In this document: positions 18,147 to 26,766 of the stretch, one piece after another | Numbering within the stretch: position 1 is the first letter of the stretch | Layout of the letters: each line of letters begins with the position of its first letter | DNA from: Piscinibacter sp. XHJ-5 | GTDB taxonomy: Bacteria > Pseudomonadota > Gammaproteobacteria > Burkholderiales > Burkholderiaceae_C | Reading direction: 5' to 3' | Length of the DNA: 64,000 bases | Assembly (NCBI RefSeq): GCF_029855045.1 | Contig: NZ_CP123228.1 | Coordinates: forward strand, 4,464,001 to 4,528,000 | Notes under the pieces: model-generated | Database searches by the model: none | What the model saw: only the letters and a program-made list of their open reading frames with translations | Told to the model about the DNA's origin: nothing | Position numbers and translations under genes: made by a program

Positions 18147-19691
18147 ATGAGCGAGCTCCTCCCGAACCATCTCGCCGGACAGTGGCAGGCCGGCCACGGC
18201 GCCGGCACGCCGCTCGTCGACCCGGTGCTCGGCACCGAGCTGGTCCGCGTCGATGCCGCGGGCCTGGACCTGTCCGCCGCGTTCGCCCATTCCCGCGACC
18301 ACGGCGGCGCGGCGCTGCGCGCCCTGTCGTACCGCGAGCGCGGCCAGCTGCTGGCCGCCATCGTCCAGGTGCTGCAACGCCACCGCGATGCCTACTACGA
18401 GATCGCCACCGCCAACAGCGGCACGGTGAAGAACGACTCGGCGGTCGACATCGACGGGGCGATCTACACCGTGGGCCACTACGCCAGGCTGGGCGACACG
18501 CTGGGCGACCGCCGCCACCTCGTGGACGGCGACGCGGTGCGCCTCGGCAAGGACCCGCTGTTCCAGTCGCAGCACGTGCTGACCCCGACACGCGGTGTGG
18601 CGCTGTTGATCAACGCCTTCAACTTCCCGGCCTGGGGGCTGTGGGAGAAGGCCGCACCCGCCCTGCTGTCGGGCGTGCCGGTCGTCGTCAAGCCGGCGAC
18701 GGCAACGGCCTGGCTCACGCAGCGCATGGTCAAGGACGTCGTCGACGCGGGCGTGCTGCCCGCAGGCGCCCTGTCGGTCGTGTGCGGCCGCTCCGACGGC
18801 CTGCTCGATGCGCTGCAGCCCTTCGACGTGCTGTCGTTCACCGGCTCGGCGCAGACCGCGCAGACGATCCGCTCGCATGCAGCCGTCACGCAACGCTCGG
18901 TGCGCGTCAACATCGAGGCCGACAGCCTGAACTGCGCCGTGCTGCTGCCCGGCGAGGTGACCGGCGGCGAAGCCTTCGACCTCCTGGTGAAGGAGGCGGC
19001 GCGCGAGATGACGGTCAAGTCGGGGCAGAAGTGCACCGCGATCCGCCGCATCTTCGTGCCGCAGGCGCTCTACGACGCCGCTGCCGAAGCACTGCGCGCG
19101 CGGCTGGCCAGGACCACGGTCGGCAATCCGCGCAACGACAGCGTGCGCATGGGCGCGCTGGTGAGCCGATCGCAGCTCGAGTCGGTGCGCGAAGGGCTGG
19201 CGCAGCTCGCCACGCAGGCCGAGGTTCTTCACGACGGGGCCGGTCACCCGCTGGTCGACGCCGATCCGCAGATCGCCTGCTGCATCGGCCCGACGCTGTT
19301 CGGCGCCCGCAACGGCGACCGTGCCGACCGCGTCCACGACACCGAAGTGTTCGGCCCCGTGGCCACGCTGGTGCCCTACCGCGACAGCGCGCATGCGTTG
19401 GCGCTGGTGCGCCGCGGACAAGGCTCGCTGGTCGCTTCGCTCTACGGCAGCGACCCCGCGGCGCTGGCCGCTGCGGCACTCGAGCTGTCGGACAGCCATG
19501 GCCGCGTGCACGTCGTCTCGCCCGATGTCGCAGCCGCCCACACCGGTCACGGCAACGTGATGCCGCAATCGCTGCACGGCGGACCAGGACGCGCCGGAGG
19601 CGGCGAGGAGCTGGGCGGCGCGCGGGCCTTGACCTTCTACCACCGCCGCAGCGCCGTCCAGGCGAGCACGGCGGTCCTGGCCGCGCTGTAG
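18147..19691 (+). CDS. boxD: 3,4-dehydroadipyl-CoA semialdehyde dehydrogenase BoxD
   Basis: NADP-dependent aldehyde dehydrogenase that oxidises the BoxC product to 3,4-dehydroadipyl-CoA; 514 aa. Aldehyde-dehydrogenase landmarks: NAFNFPAWGLWEKAAPALLSG, VVVKPATATAW, the FTGSAQTAQTIRSH nucleotide-binding turn, and KSGQKCTAIRRIFVP with the catalytic cysteine. The region LANSGTVKNDS-like (ATANSGTVKNDSAVD) matches the PaaZ/BoxD type. Downstream of DUF4863 by 7 bases and upstream of bclA by 29. Confidence 0.94.
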   Translation: MSELLPNHLAGQWQAGHGAGTPLVDPVLGTELVRVDAAGLDLSAAFAHSRDHGGAALRALSYRERGQLLAAIVQVLQRHRDAYYEIATANSGTVKNDSAVDIDGAIYTVGHYARLGDTLGDRRHLVDGDAVRLGKDPLFQSQHVLTPTRGVALLINAFNFPAWGLWEKAAPALLSGVPVVVKPATATAWLTQRMVKDVVDAGVLPAGALSVVCGRSDGLLDALQPFDVLSFTGSAQTAQTIRSHAAVTQRSVRVNIEADSLNCAVLLPGEVTGGEAFDLLVKEAAREMTVKSGQKCTAIRRIFVPQALYDAAAEALRARLARTTVGNPRNDSVRMGALVSRSQLESVREGLAQLATQAEVLHDGAGHPLVDADPQIACCIGPTLFGARNGDRADRVHDTEVFGPVATLVPYRDSAHALALVRRGQGSLVASLYGSDPAALAAAALELSDSHGRVHVVSPDVAAAHTGHGNVMPQSLHGGPGRAGGGEELGGARALTFYHRRSAVQASTAVLAAL

Positions 19692-19720
19692 CCGCCGCCG
19701 GCACCCGAGGAGACATCACC

Positions 19721-21289
19721 GTGACCGACGAACCGCAGGTTCGGGCGCCGAGCTCGCCCTTCAACTTCGCCCAGCACCTGATCGAGCTCAATGCCGCGCG
19801 CCCGGAGAAGATCGCCTACGTCGACGACGACGGCCGCCTGAGCTACGGCGAGCTGGCCGACCGCGTGCGCCGGATGGCCGCCGCGCTGCAGGCCGCCGGC
19901 GTGCGCCGTGAGGAACGCGTGCTGCTGCTGATGCACGACTGCACCGACTGGCCGGTCGCCTTCCTCGGCGCGATGTATGCCGGCATCGTGCCGGTGGCGG
20001 TGAACACATTGCTCACCGCCGACGACTACGCCTACATGCTGCAGGACAGCCGCGCGCAGGCCGCGCTGGTGTCGGCGGCGCTGCTGCCGGTGCTGCAGGC
20101 CGCGATGGCGCAGGCCCCGCACGAGGTGAGGACGCTGATCGTCTCGCGCGCCGCCGAGCCGGTCGCGCCGGGCGTGCACGACCTGGACGAACTGGTCGCG
20201 CGCCACGAGCCGCTTGCCGAGCCGGCGCGCACCGCGCCGGACGAGCACGGCTTCTGGCTCTATTCGTCCGGCTCGACCGGGCGGCCGAAGGGCACGGTCC
20301 ACACGCACGCCAGTCCGTACTGGACGGCCGAGCTCTTCGGCAAGGCGGTGCTCGGCCTTCGCGAAAGCGACATCTGCTTCTCGGCGGCCAAGCTGTACTT
20401 CGCCTACGGACTCGGCAACGCGCTGACCTTCCCGCTGAGCGTGGGTGCCACCGTCGTGCTGATGGCAGGGCGACCGACGCCCGAGGCGATCTTCAGCCGC
20501 TGGACAGGGGAGCAGCCCACGGTGTTCTTCGGTGCCCCCACCGGCTACGCCGGCATGCTCGCCCACCCTGCCCTGCCCGCGCGCTCGCAGGTGGCGCTGC
20601 GGCTCGCGTCCTCGGCCGGCGAGGCGCTGCCGGCGGAGATCGGCCAGCGCTTCACCGAGCACTTCGGCGTCGAGATCATCGACGGCATCGGCTCCACCGA
20701 GATGCTGCACGTCTACCTGTCGAACCGGCCCGGCCGGGTGCGCTACGGCACCACCGGCTGGCCGGTCCCCGGCTACCTCATCGAGCTGCGCGACGACGAC
20801 GGGCGGCCGGTCGCCGACGGCGAGCCCGGAGACCTGTACGTCAACGGCCCGAGCGCGGCGCTGATGTACTGGGGCCAGCGCGAGAAGTCGCGCGCCACCT
20901 TCCACGGCGGATGGACCAAGAGCGGCGACAAGTACATCCGCAACGCGGACGGCAGCTACACCTACGCCGGCCGCAGTGACGACATGCTGAAGGTGAGCGG
21001 CATCTACGTCTCGCCGTTCGAGGTGGAGGCGACGCTGGTCCGCCATGCGGCCGTGCTGGAAGCGGCGGTGATCGGCGTGCCCGATGCGGAGGGCCTGACG
21101 AAGACGAAGGCCTTCGTCGTGCTCAAGCCGGGGCAGCGCACCGACGAGGCCGAGCTCAAGGCCTTCGTGAAGGAGCGGCTGGCGCCCTACAAGTACCCGC
21201 GCTTCATCGAGTTCGTCGACGAGCTGCCCAAGACGGCGACCGGCAAGATCCAGCGTTTCAAGCTGCGCGAGCGCGAGGCGGCCCGATGA
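19721..21289 (+). CDS. bclA: Benzoate-CoA ligase
   Basis: AMP-forming ligase activating benzoate to benzoyl-CoA, the entry step of the box pathway; 522 aa. GTG start at 19721 preceded by GAGGAGA at a good distance. The AMP-binding loop YSSGSTGRPKGTVHTH, the IDGIGSTEMLHVYLSNRPG stretch that distinguishes benzoate-CoA ligases, YAGRSDDMLKVSGIYVSP and the C-terminal catalytic lysine in PKTATGKIQRFKL are all present. Its TGA overlaps the ATG of the following hydrolase gene. Confidence 0.95.
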   Translation: MTDEPQVRAPSSPFNFAQHLIELNAARPEKIAYVDDDGRLSYGELADRVRRMAAALQAAGVRREERVLLLMHDCTDWPVAFLGAMYAGIVPVAVNTLLTADDYAYMLQDSRAQAALVSAALLPVLQAAMAQAPHEVRTLIVSRAAEPVAPGVHDLDELVARHEPLAEPARTAPDEHGFWLYSSGSTGRPKGTVHTHASPYWTAELFGKAVLGLRESDICFSAAKLYFAYGLGNALTFPLSVGATVVLMAGRPTPEAIFSRWTGEQPTVFFGAPTGYAGMLAHPALPARSQVALRLASSAGEALPAEIGQRFTEHFGVEIIDGIGSTEMLHVYLSNRPGRVRYGTTGWPVPGYLIELRDDDGRPVADGEPGDLYVNGPSAALMYWGQREKSRATFHGGWTKSGDKYIRNADGSYTYAGRSDDMLKVSGIYVSPFEVEATLVRHAAVLEAAVIGVPDAEGLTKTKAFVVLKPGQRTDEAELKAFVKERLAPYKYPRFIEFVDELPKTATGKIQRFKLREREAAR

Positions 21290-22092
21290 TCCGGTGGGCC
21301 GAAATCGATTGGGCGGGCCGGCGCGTGCGCATCGAGCACGACTGGATCGCGCCCGAGCGCGCCGGATCGCCGCTGATCGTCTTTCTGCACGAGGGCCTGG
21401 GCTCGCTGGCCATGTGGAAGGACTTCCCGCAGCAGCTCTGCGATGCCGTGTCCTGCCGCGGGCTGGTGTATTCACGGCCGGGCTACGGGCGCTCCACGCC
21501 ACGTTCGGCCGAGGAGTCGTGGGACCTGGACTTCATGCACCGCCAGGCCCACGACGTGCTGCCGGCCCTGCTGCACGCGCTGGCCATCGACACGCGCTCG
21601 GAACGCCTCTGGCTCTTCGGCCACAGCGACGGCGGCTCCATCGCCTTGCTGCATGCCGCCCGCTTCACGCAGGAGATCGCGGGCGCCATCGTGGTGGCGC
21701 CGCACATCGTGGTCGAGGACCTGTCGGTGGAGAGCATCGCCAAGGCGCGCGAAGCCTATCTGTCGACCGACCTCAGGCAGCGACTCGCGCGCTACCACGA
21801 CGACCCCGATTCCGCCTTCTGGGGCTGGAACGACATCTGGCTGCACCCGCCGTTTCGCGCGTGGTCGATCGAGGACGAGATCGCGGCCATCCGCTGCCCG
21901 CTGCTCGCGGTGCAAGGCGTCGACGACGAATACGGCACGCTGGAGCAGATCCGCGGCATCGCGCGCCGCGTGCCGCACGCCAAGCTGCTCGAGCTGCCGC
22001 AATGCGGACATTCACCGCACCGCGACCAACCCGAACGCCTGATCCAGGCGGTCACCGATTTCGTTCATCGACACCAAGGAGACACACCATGA
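21286..22092 (+). CDS. Alpha/beta hydrolase of the benzoate operon
   Basis: A 268-residue alpha/beta hydrolase with an intact triad: oxyanion region FLHEGLGSLAMWKDFP, nucleophile elbow GHSDGGSIALL (serine), acid near VQGVDDEYG and histidine in LPQCGHSPHRDQP. Coupled by ATGA overlaps to bclA upstream and to the ABC binding-protein gene downstream, so it belongs to the benzoate operon. Likely role: hydrolysis of a pathway ester, lactone or thioester such as a dead-end CoA ester; the exact substrate is not evident. Confidence 0.88.
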   Translation: MIRWAEIDWAGRRVRIEHDWIAPERAGSPLIVFLHEGLGSLAMWKDFPQQLCDAVSCRGLVYSRPGYGRSTPRSAEESWDLDFMHRQAHDVLPALLHALAIDTRSERLWLFGHSDGGSIALLHAARFTQEIAGAIVVAPHIVVEDLSVESIAKAREAYLSTDLRQRLARYHDDPDSAFWGWNDIWLHPPFRAWSIEDEIAAIRCPLLAVQGVDDEYGTLEQIRGIARRVPHAKLLELPQCGHSPHRDQPERLIQAVTDFVHRHQGDTP

Positions 22093-23261
22093 CGTTCTTC
22101 CGGCTCGCCTTCGCCGCGGCTCTCGCCGCGGGCACGACGGCATCGGCCTTCGCGCAGGCCACCGACAGGATCAAGGTCGGCCTGATGCTGCCCTACACCG
22201 GCACCTACGCGTCGCTGGGCACGGCCATCGAGAACGGCTTCCGCCTGTACCTCGACGAGAACGGCGGCAAGCTGGCCGGCAAGACGGTCGAGTTCTTCAA
22301 GGTCGACGACGAGTCCGATCCCGCCAAGGCGGTCGACAACACCAACAAGCTGGTAAAGCGCGACAACGTCGACGTGCTGGTCGGCACCGTGCACTCCGGG
22401 GTGGCGATGGCGATGGCCAAGGTCGCGCGCGAGACGCAGACGCTGCTCATCGTTCCCAACGCCGGCGCGGACGCGATCACCGGCCCGATGTGCGCGCCCA
22501 ACATCTTCCGCACTTCCTTCTCCAACTGGCAGCCTGCCTACGCGATGGGCCTGGTGGCCGCCGAGCAGCAGAAGCACAAGACCGCGGTGACCATCACCTG
22601 GAAGTACGCCGCGGGCGACGAGTCGGCCAAGGGCTTCAAGGAAGGCTTCGAGTCCAAGGGCGGCAAGGTGGTCAAGGAGCTGTCGCTGCCCTTCCCCAAC
22701 GTCGAGTTCCAGGCGCTGCTCACCGAGATCGCGGCCGCCAAGCCGGACGCGGTGTACGCGTTCTTCGCCGGCGGCGGCGCAGTGAAGTTCGTCAAGGACT
22801 ACGCCGGCGCGGGCCTCAAATCGAAGATCCCGCTGTACGGCCCCGGCTTCCTCACCGACGGCACGCTGGAGGCGCAAGGCGATGCCGCCAGCGGCATGCT
22901 GACCACGCTGCACTACGGCGACGACCTCGCGCAGCCCAAGGACAAGCAGTTCCGCCTGAACTACGCGAAGGCCTACAAGCTGCAGCCCGACGTGTACGCG
23001 GTGCAGGGCTACGACGCGGCCCAGCTCCTGGCCGCCGGCCTCGCGGCCGCGCAAGGCGACATCAAGAAGCGCGACGCGGTCGTGCGCGGCATGGAGCAGG
23101 CCAGGCTCGACAGCCCGCGCGGCGCGCTCGCCATGTCCAAGGCGCACAACCCGGTACAGGACGTCTACCTGCGCAAGGTGGAAGGCCACGCCAACAAGAC
23201 GATCGGCGTGGCGGTGAAGCAGCTGGCGGATCCGGCGCGCGGCTGCAAGCTCGGCACCTGA
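22089..23261 (+). CDS. ABC transporter substrate-binding protein (branched-chain/aromatic acid type)
   Basis: Periplasmic binding protein, 390 aa, with a signal peptide (MTFFRLAFAAALAAGTTASAFA/QA) and the Leu/Ile/Val-binding fold: RIKVGLMLPYTGTYASLG, DDESDPAKAVDNTNKLV, VGTVHSGVAMAMAKV, FRTSFSNWQPAYAMG. It is the first gene of the importer whose other genes follow at 23386-26755. Embedded in the benzoate operon, the likely ligand is benzoate or a close aromatic acid rather than an amino acid. Confidence 0.92.
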   Translation: MTFFRLAFAAALAAGTTASAFAQATDRIKVGLMLPYTGTYASLGTAIENGFRLYLDENGGKLAGKTVEFFKVDDESDPAKAVDNTNKLVKRDNVDVLVGTVHSGVAMAMAKVARETQTLLIVPNAGADAITGPMCAPNIFRTSFSNWQPAYAMGLVAAEQQKHKTAVTITWKYAAGDESAKGFKEGFESKGGKVVKELSLPFPNVEFQALLTEIAAAKPDAVYAFFAGGGAVKFVKDYAGAGLKSKIPLYGPGFLTDGTLEAQGDAASGMLTTLHYGDDLAQPKDKQFRLNYAKAYKLQPDVYAVQGYDAAQLLAAGLAAAQGDIKKRDAVVRGMEQARLDSPRGALAMSKAHNPVQDVYLRKVEGHANKTIGVAVKQLADPARGCKLGT

Positions 23262-23286
23262 ACGGCGCGATGCCAAGCGCACTGCC

Positions 23287-23309
23287 CCCTCTCCCGCCGC
23301 GGGAGAGGG
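23287..23309. repeat. REP-like hairpin, copy 3
   Basis: CCCTCTCCCG / CGGGAGAGGG with a three-base loop, between the binding-protein gene and the first permease gene. Inside a co-directional operon this could stabilise the upstream message and favour high expression of the binding protein over the membrane components. Confidence 0.75.
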
Positions 23310-23385
23310 CCGGGATGAGGGTTGGCGCCTCTGACCCTCATCCGCCGCCTTCCGGTGCTGATCACGGCCTGCGAGACCTCCACCC

Positions 23386-24267
23386 ATGGACCTTGCCACC
23401 TTCCTCATCCAGTGCCTGAACTCGCTGCAGTACGGGCTGCTGCTGTTCCTCGTCGCCTCGGGCCTCACGCTGATCTTCGGGATCATGGGCGTGATCAACC
23501 TGGCGCACGGCAGCTTCTACATGATCGGCGCCTACATGGCGCATGCGCTCGCGCCGCCAGTCGCCGCCACCTTCGGCGGCGGCTTCTTCGCGGTGCTGGC
23601 CGTGGGCACGGTGCTCGCGGTCGTGCTGGGCTACGTGCTCGAGTGGGCCTTCTTCAGCTTTCTCTACGGCCGCGAGCACCTGCAGCAGGTGCTGATGACC
23701 TACGGGCTCATCCTGGTCTTCGAGGAGCTGCGCAGCCTGCTGCTCGGCGACGACGTGCACGGCGTGCAGGCCCCGCCCTCGCTGGCGGGCAGCCTGCCGC
23801 TCGGCGAGCTGATGACCTACCCGGTCTACCGGCTGTTCATCTCGGGGGTGTGCGTGGCGCTGGCCCTGGGCATGTACTTCGTGTTCACCCGCACCCGCAT
23901 CGGCATGATGATCCGCGCCGGCAGCGCCAACCGAGAGATGGTGCAGTCGCTGGGCATCGACATCCAGTTCCTCTACCGCGTGGTGTTCGCCGCCGGCGTG
24001 GCCATCGCCGTGTTCGCCGGCATGGTCGCCGCGCCGGTGTCGTCGGTGTACCCCGGCATGGGCAACTCGGTGCTCATCGTGTGCTTCGTCGTGGTCGTGA
24101 TCGGCGGCATCGGCTCCATCCGCGGCGCGCTGCTCGCCGCGCTGCTGATCGGGGCGGTCGACACCTTCGGCAAGGTGCTGCTGCCGCAGGCGGCCGGCGT
24201 GCTGGTCTATGTCCTCATGGCGCTGATCCTGCTGTGGAAGCCGGACGGTCTCTTCAAGGCGGGGTGA
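23386..24267 (+). CDS. livH: Branched-chain-type ABC transporter permease (LivH family)
   Basis: A 293-residue inner-membrane permease with about eight hydrophobic segments. LivH features: LIFGIMGVINLAHGSFYMIGAY near the N-terminus and GGIGSIRGALLAALLIGAVDTFGK near the C-terminus. Works with the 24273 permease and two ATPases to import the ligand of the 22089 binding protein, probably an aromatic acid. The gene starts 124 bases after the binding-protein gene, beyond a REP-like hairpin. Confidence 0.93.
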   Translation: MDLATFLIQCLNSLQYGLLLFLVASGLTLIFGIMGVINLAHGSFYMIGAYMAHALAPPVAATFGGGFFAVLAVGTVLAVVLGYVLEWAFFSFLYGREHLQQVLMTYGLILVFEELRSLLLGDDVHGVQAPPSLAGSLPLGELMTYPVYRLFISGVCVALALGMYFVFTRTRIGMMIRAGSANREMVQSLGIDIQFLYRVVFAAGVAIAVFAGMVAAPVSSVYPGMGNSVLIVCFVVVVIGGIGSIRGALLAALLIGAVDTFGKVLLPQAAGVLVYVLMALILLWKPDGLFKAG

Positions 24268-24272
24268 CGGCA

Positions 24273-25274
24273 ATGCATCGTTCGCGATTCCTCTTTCCCG
24301 TGCTCGCCTTCGGCGCGCTGGCGCTGTATCCACTGGCCGGCGGCGGCTTCGGCATCGACCTGGTCACCAAGATCATGGTCTACGCCATCTTCGCGCTCAG
24401 CCTGGAGCTGCTCGCGGGCACGACCGGGCTGGTGTCGTTCGGCCATGCGGCGTTCTTCGGCATAGGCGCCTACGCGGCGGTGATGCTGTCGCCCCAGAGC
24501 GGGCCGGCCTCGGCGCTGTGGCTCGCACCGGCGTGCATGCTCGCCGCCGCCGGCTATGCGCTGGCCGTCGGCGCGCTGTCGCTGCGCACCAAGGGCGTGT
24601 ACTTCATCATGGTGACGCTGGCCTTCGCGCAGATGGCGTACTACGTGGTGCACGACACGCCCTTCGGCGGCGGCACCGACGGCATCTACCTCACGCTCAA
24701 GCCCACGCTCGCCGGCCTGGATCTCGACCAGGCGCTGCTGCTCTACGGCTTCACGCTGGGCTGCCTGATGCTCGTCTTCGCGCTGCTCGCGCTGCTGCTG
24801 CGCTCGACCTTCGGTCGGGCGCTCGCCGGCATCCGCGTCAACGAGCAGCGCATGCGCGCCACCGGCTTCTCGACCTATCCGTACAAGCTGGCGGCGTTCG
24901 TGCTGTCGGGCGCGATCGCGGGCCTGGCGGGCTTCCTGTTCGCGGTGAAGGACGGCTTCGTGAATCCCGAGATGATGGGCTGGCACCTGTCGGGCGCGGT
25001 GCTGATCATGATCATCCTCGGCGGCCTGGGGCACCTCGAGGGCGCGCTGATCGGCGCCTTCGCCTTCGCGCTGCTGCAGGAGCTGTTCAAGTCGGAGGCG
25101 GTGTTCGGCGCCTTCGCCAAGCACTGGCAGCTCGGACTGGGCCTGGCGATCATCGCCTGCGTCGCCCTGCTGCCGCGAGGACTGATCGGCGTGCCCGAGC
25201 TGCTGCGCGAGCGGCTGGTCGGCCGCCGCAACGGCGCACGTGCCGCCGCGGAGGTTCAACATGAGCTCGCCTGA
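24273..25274 (+). CDS. livM: Branched-chain-type ABC transporter permease (LivM family)
   Basis: A 333-residue membrane permease, second transmembrane partner of the importer. Recognisable stretches: YAIFALSLELLAGTTGLVSFGHAAFFGIGAY, RTKGVYFIMVTLAFAQM and GGLGHLEGALIGAFAFALLQE. It begins 5 bases after livH and its last 14 bases overlap the start of livG. Probably carries benzoate or a related acid. Confidence 0.93.
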   Translation: MHRSRFLFPVLAFGALALYPLAGGGFGIDLVTKIMVYAIFALSLELLAGTTGLVSFGHAAFFGIGAYAAVMLSPQSGPASALWLAPACMLAAAGYALAVGALSLRTKGVYFIMVTLAFAQMAYYVVHDTPFGGGTDGIYLTLKPTLAGLDLDQALLLYGFTLGCLMLVFALLALLLRSTFGRALAGIRVNEQRMRATGFSTYPYKLAAFVLSGAIAGLAGFLFAVKDGFVNPEMMGWHLSGAVLIMIILGGLGHLEGALIGAFAFALLQELFKSEAVFGAFAKHWQLGLGLAIIACVALLPRGLIGVPELLRERLVGRRNGARAAAEVQHELA

Positions 25275-26013
25275 CATCCTGCTTCGCGGCCGGGACATCA
25301 CCCGCCGCTGGGGCGGCCTCGTCGCGGTGGACCGCGTCTCGCTGGAGCTGGCGCGCGGCACGGTGCACGCGGTCATCGGCACCAACGGCGCGGGCAAGTC
25401 GACGCTGATCAACATGCTGTCGGGCGAGATCCCGCCGTCGTCGGGCAGCGTCGAGTTGCTGGGACACGACGTGACGGGGTGGACGCAGCCGCGGCGCGCG
25501 CGCGCCGGCCTCGGTCGCAGCTACCAGCGCAACACGATCTACCCGACCTTCTCGGTGCTCGAGAACTGCCGGCTGGCGGCGCAGGCGCGCCACCAGCGGC
25601 CGTGGCACTGGTGGCAGGACGCGGGTCGCCATGCGCCCACGCTGGAGGCCGCGCGAAACGCCGCCTCGCGCGCCGGTCTCGACGAGGTGCTCGAGCGCAC
25701 GGCCGGGCTGCTCTCGCACGGCCAGAAGCGCCAGCTCGAGATCGCGATGTGCCTGGCCACCGAGCCGCAGGTGCTGCTGCTGGACGAGCCGCTCGCCGGC
25801 ATGGGGCCCGAGGAGACCGAGCGCATGCTCGCGCTGCTCGATGCGCTCAGGCCGGGGCACGCCATCCTGCTGGTGGAGCACGACATGGACGCGGTGTTCC
25901 GCATCGCCGACCGCATCACCGTGATGGTCAACGGGGCGGTCATCGCCTCGGATGCACCCGACGCGGTGCGCAGCAACCGCGACGTGCAGGCCGCGTACCT
26001 GGGAGGCCATTGA
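25261..26013 (+). CDS. livG: ABC transporter ATP-binding protein (LivG family)
   Basis: Cytoplasmic ATPase, 250 aa. Walker A TNGAGKSTLINMLSG, Q-loop region RSYQRNTIYPTFSVLEN, signature LSHGQKRQLEIAM (a variant with H for the usual second G), Walker B QVLLLDEPLAGMG and switch histidine VEHDMD. The ATG at 25261 is preferred over one 21 bases upstream because GGAGG lies at the right distance. Translationally coupled to livM. Confidence 0.93.
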   Translation: MSSPDILLRGRDITRRWGGLVAVDRVSLELARGTVHAVIGTNGAGKSTLINMLSGEIPPSSGSVELLGHDVTGWTQPRRARAGLGRSYQRNTIYPTFSVLENCRLAAQARHQRPWHWWQDAGRHAPTLEAARNAASRAGLDEVLERTAGLLSHGQKRQLEIAMCLATEPQVLLLDEPLAGMGPEETERMLALLDALRPGHAILLVEHDMDAVFRIADRITVMVNGAVIASDAPDAVRSNRDVQAAYLGGH

Positions 26014-26014
26014 G

Positions 26015-26755
26015 ATGAAGACCCGTCCCGCCGGTCCCGCCCACCGTGCTGCCGCCTTGCTCGAAGCCGAAGCGGTGCACGCCTGGTACGGCTCCAGCCA
26101 CGTGCTGCACGGCATCGACCTGCAGATCGCGCGCGGCCAGACCATCGGCCTGCTCGGCCGCAACGGCATGGGCAAGAGCACGCTGATCCGCACGCTGCTT
26201 GGCCACGTGACCCAGCGCGAAGGCCGCATCGCCGTGCGCGGCCACGACGTCTCTCGCGCGCGGCCGCACGACGTCGCCCGCCTGGGCGTGGCCTACGTGC
26301 CTGAGGGCCGCGGCGTGTTCCCCAACCTGTCGGTGCGCGAGAACCTGGTGATGGCCGCGCGCCGCGGCGCCGACGGCCGCAACGACTGGTCCCTGGAGCG
26401 CGTGCTGGCCACCTTCCCGCGGCTCGCCGAGCGCCTGCAGAACCTGGGCGCGCAGCTGTCCGGCGGCGAGCAGCAGATGCTGTCGATCGGCAGGGCGCTG
26501 ATGACGCACCCCGACCTCGTCATCCTCGACGAAGCAACCGAAGGCCTGGCGCCGCTGATCGTGGCCGACATCTGGCGCGTCATCGGCGAGATCCGCGAGA
26601 GCGGCATCGCGACGCTCATCGTCGATCGCGACTATCGAAAGGTGCTGGCGCACGCCGACCGCGCGCTGGTGCTGCAGAAGGGTCGCGTGGTGCTGGACGG
26701 CGCGGCGGCGGAGGTGGCGGCCAGTGCGGCGCTGGTGGGATTCCTGGGGCTTTGA
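26015..26755 (+). CDS. livF: ABC transporter ATP-binding protein (LivF family)
   Basis: Second ATPase of the importer, 246 aa. Walker A GRNGMGKSTLIRTLLG, signature LSGGEQQMLSIGRALM, Walker B LVILDEATEGLAP. The usual switch-histidine position reads IVDRDYRKV, so the histidine normally found in VEQ/VEHN-type motifs is not visible here. Starts one base after the livG stop and ends the benzoate operon, tail-to-tail with the fdh regulator. Confidence 0.9.
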   Translation: MKTRPAGPAHRAAALLEAEAVHAWYGSSHVLHGIDLQIARGQTIGLLGRNGMGKSTLIRTLLGHVTQREGRIAVRGHDVSRARPHDVARLGVAYVPEGRGVFPNLSVRENLVMAARRGADGRNDWSLERVLATFPRLAERLQNLGAQLSGGEQQMLSIGRALMTHPDLVILDEATEGLAPLIVADIWRVIGEIRESGIATLIVDRDYRKVLAHADRALVLQKGRVVLDGAAAEVAASAALVGFLGL

Positions 26756-26766
26756 GGGGTGTGCGC

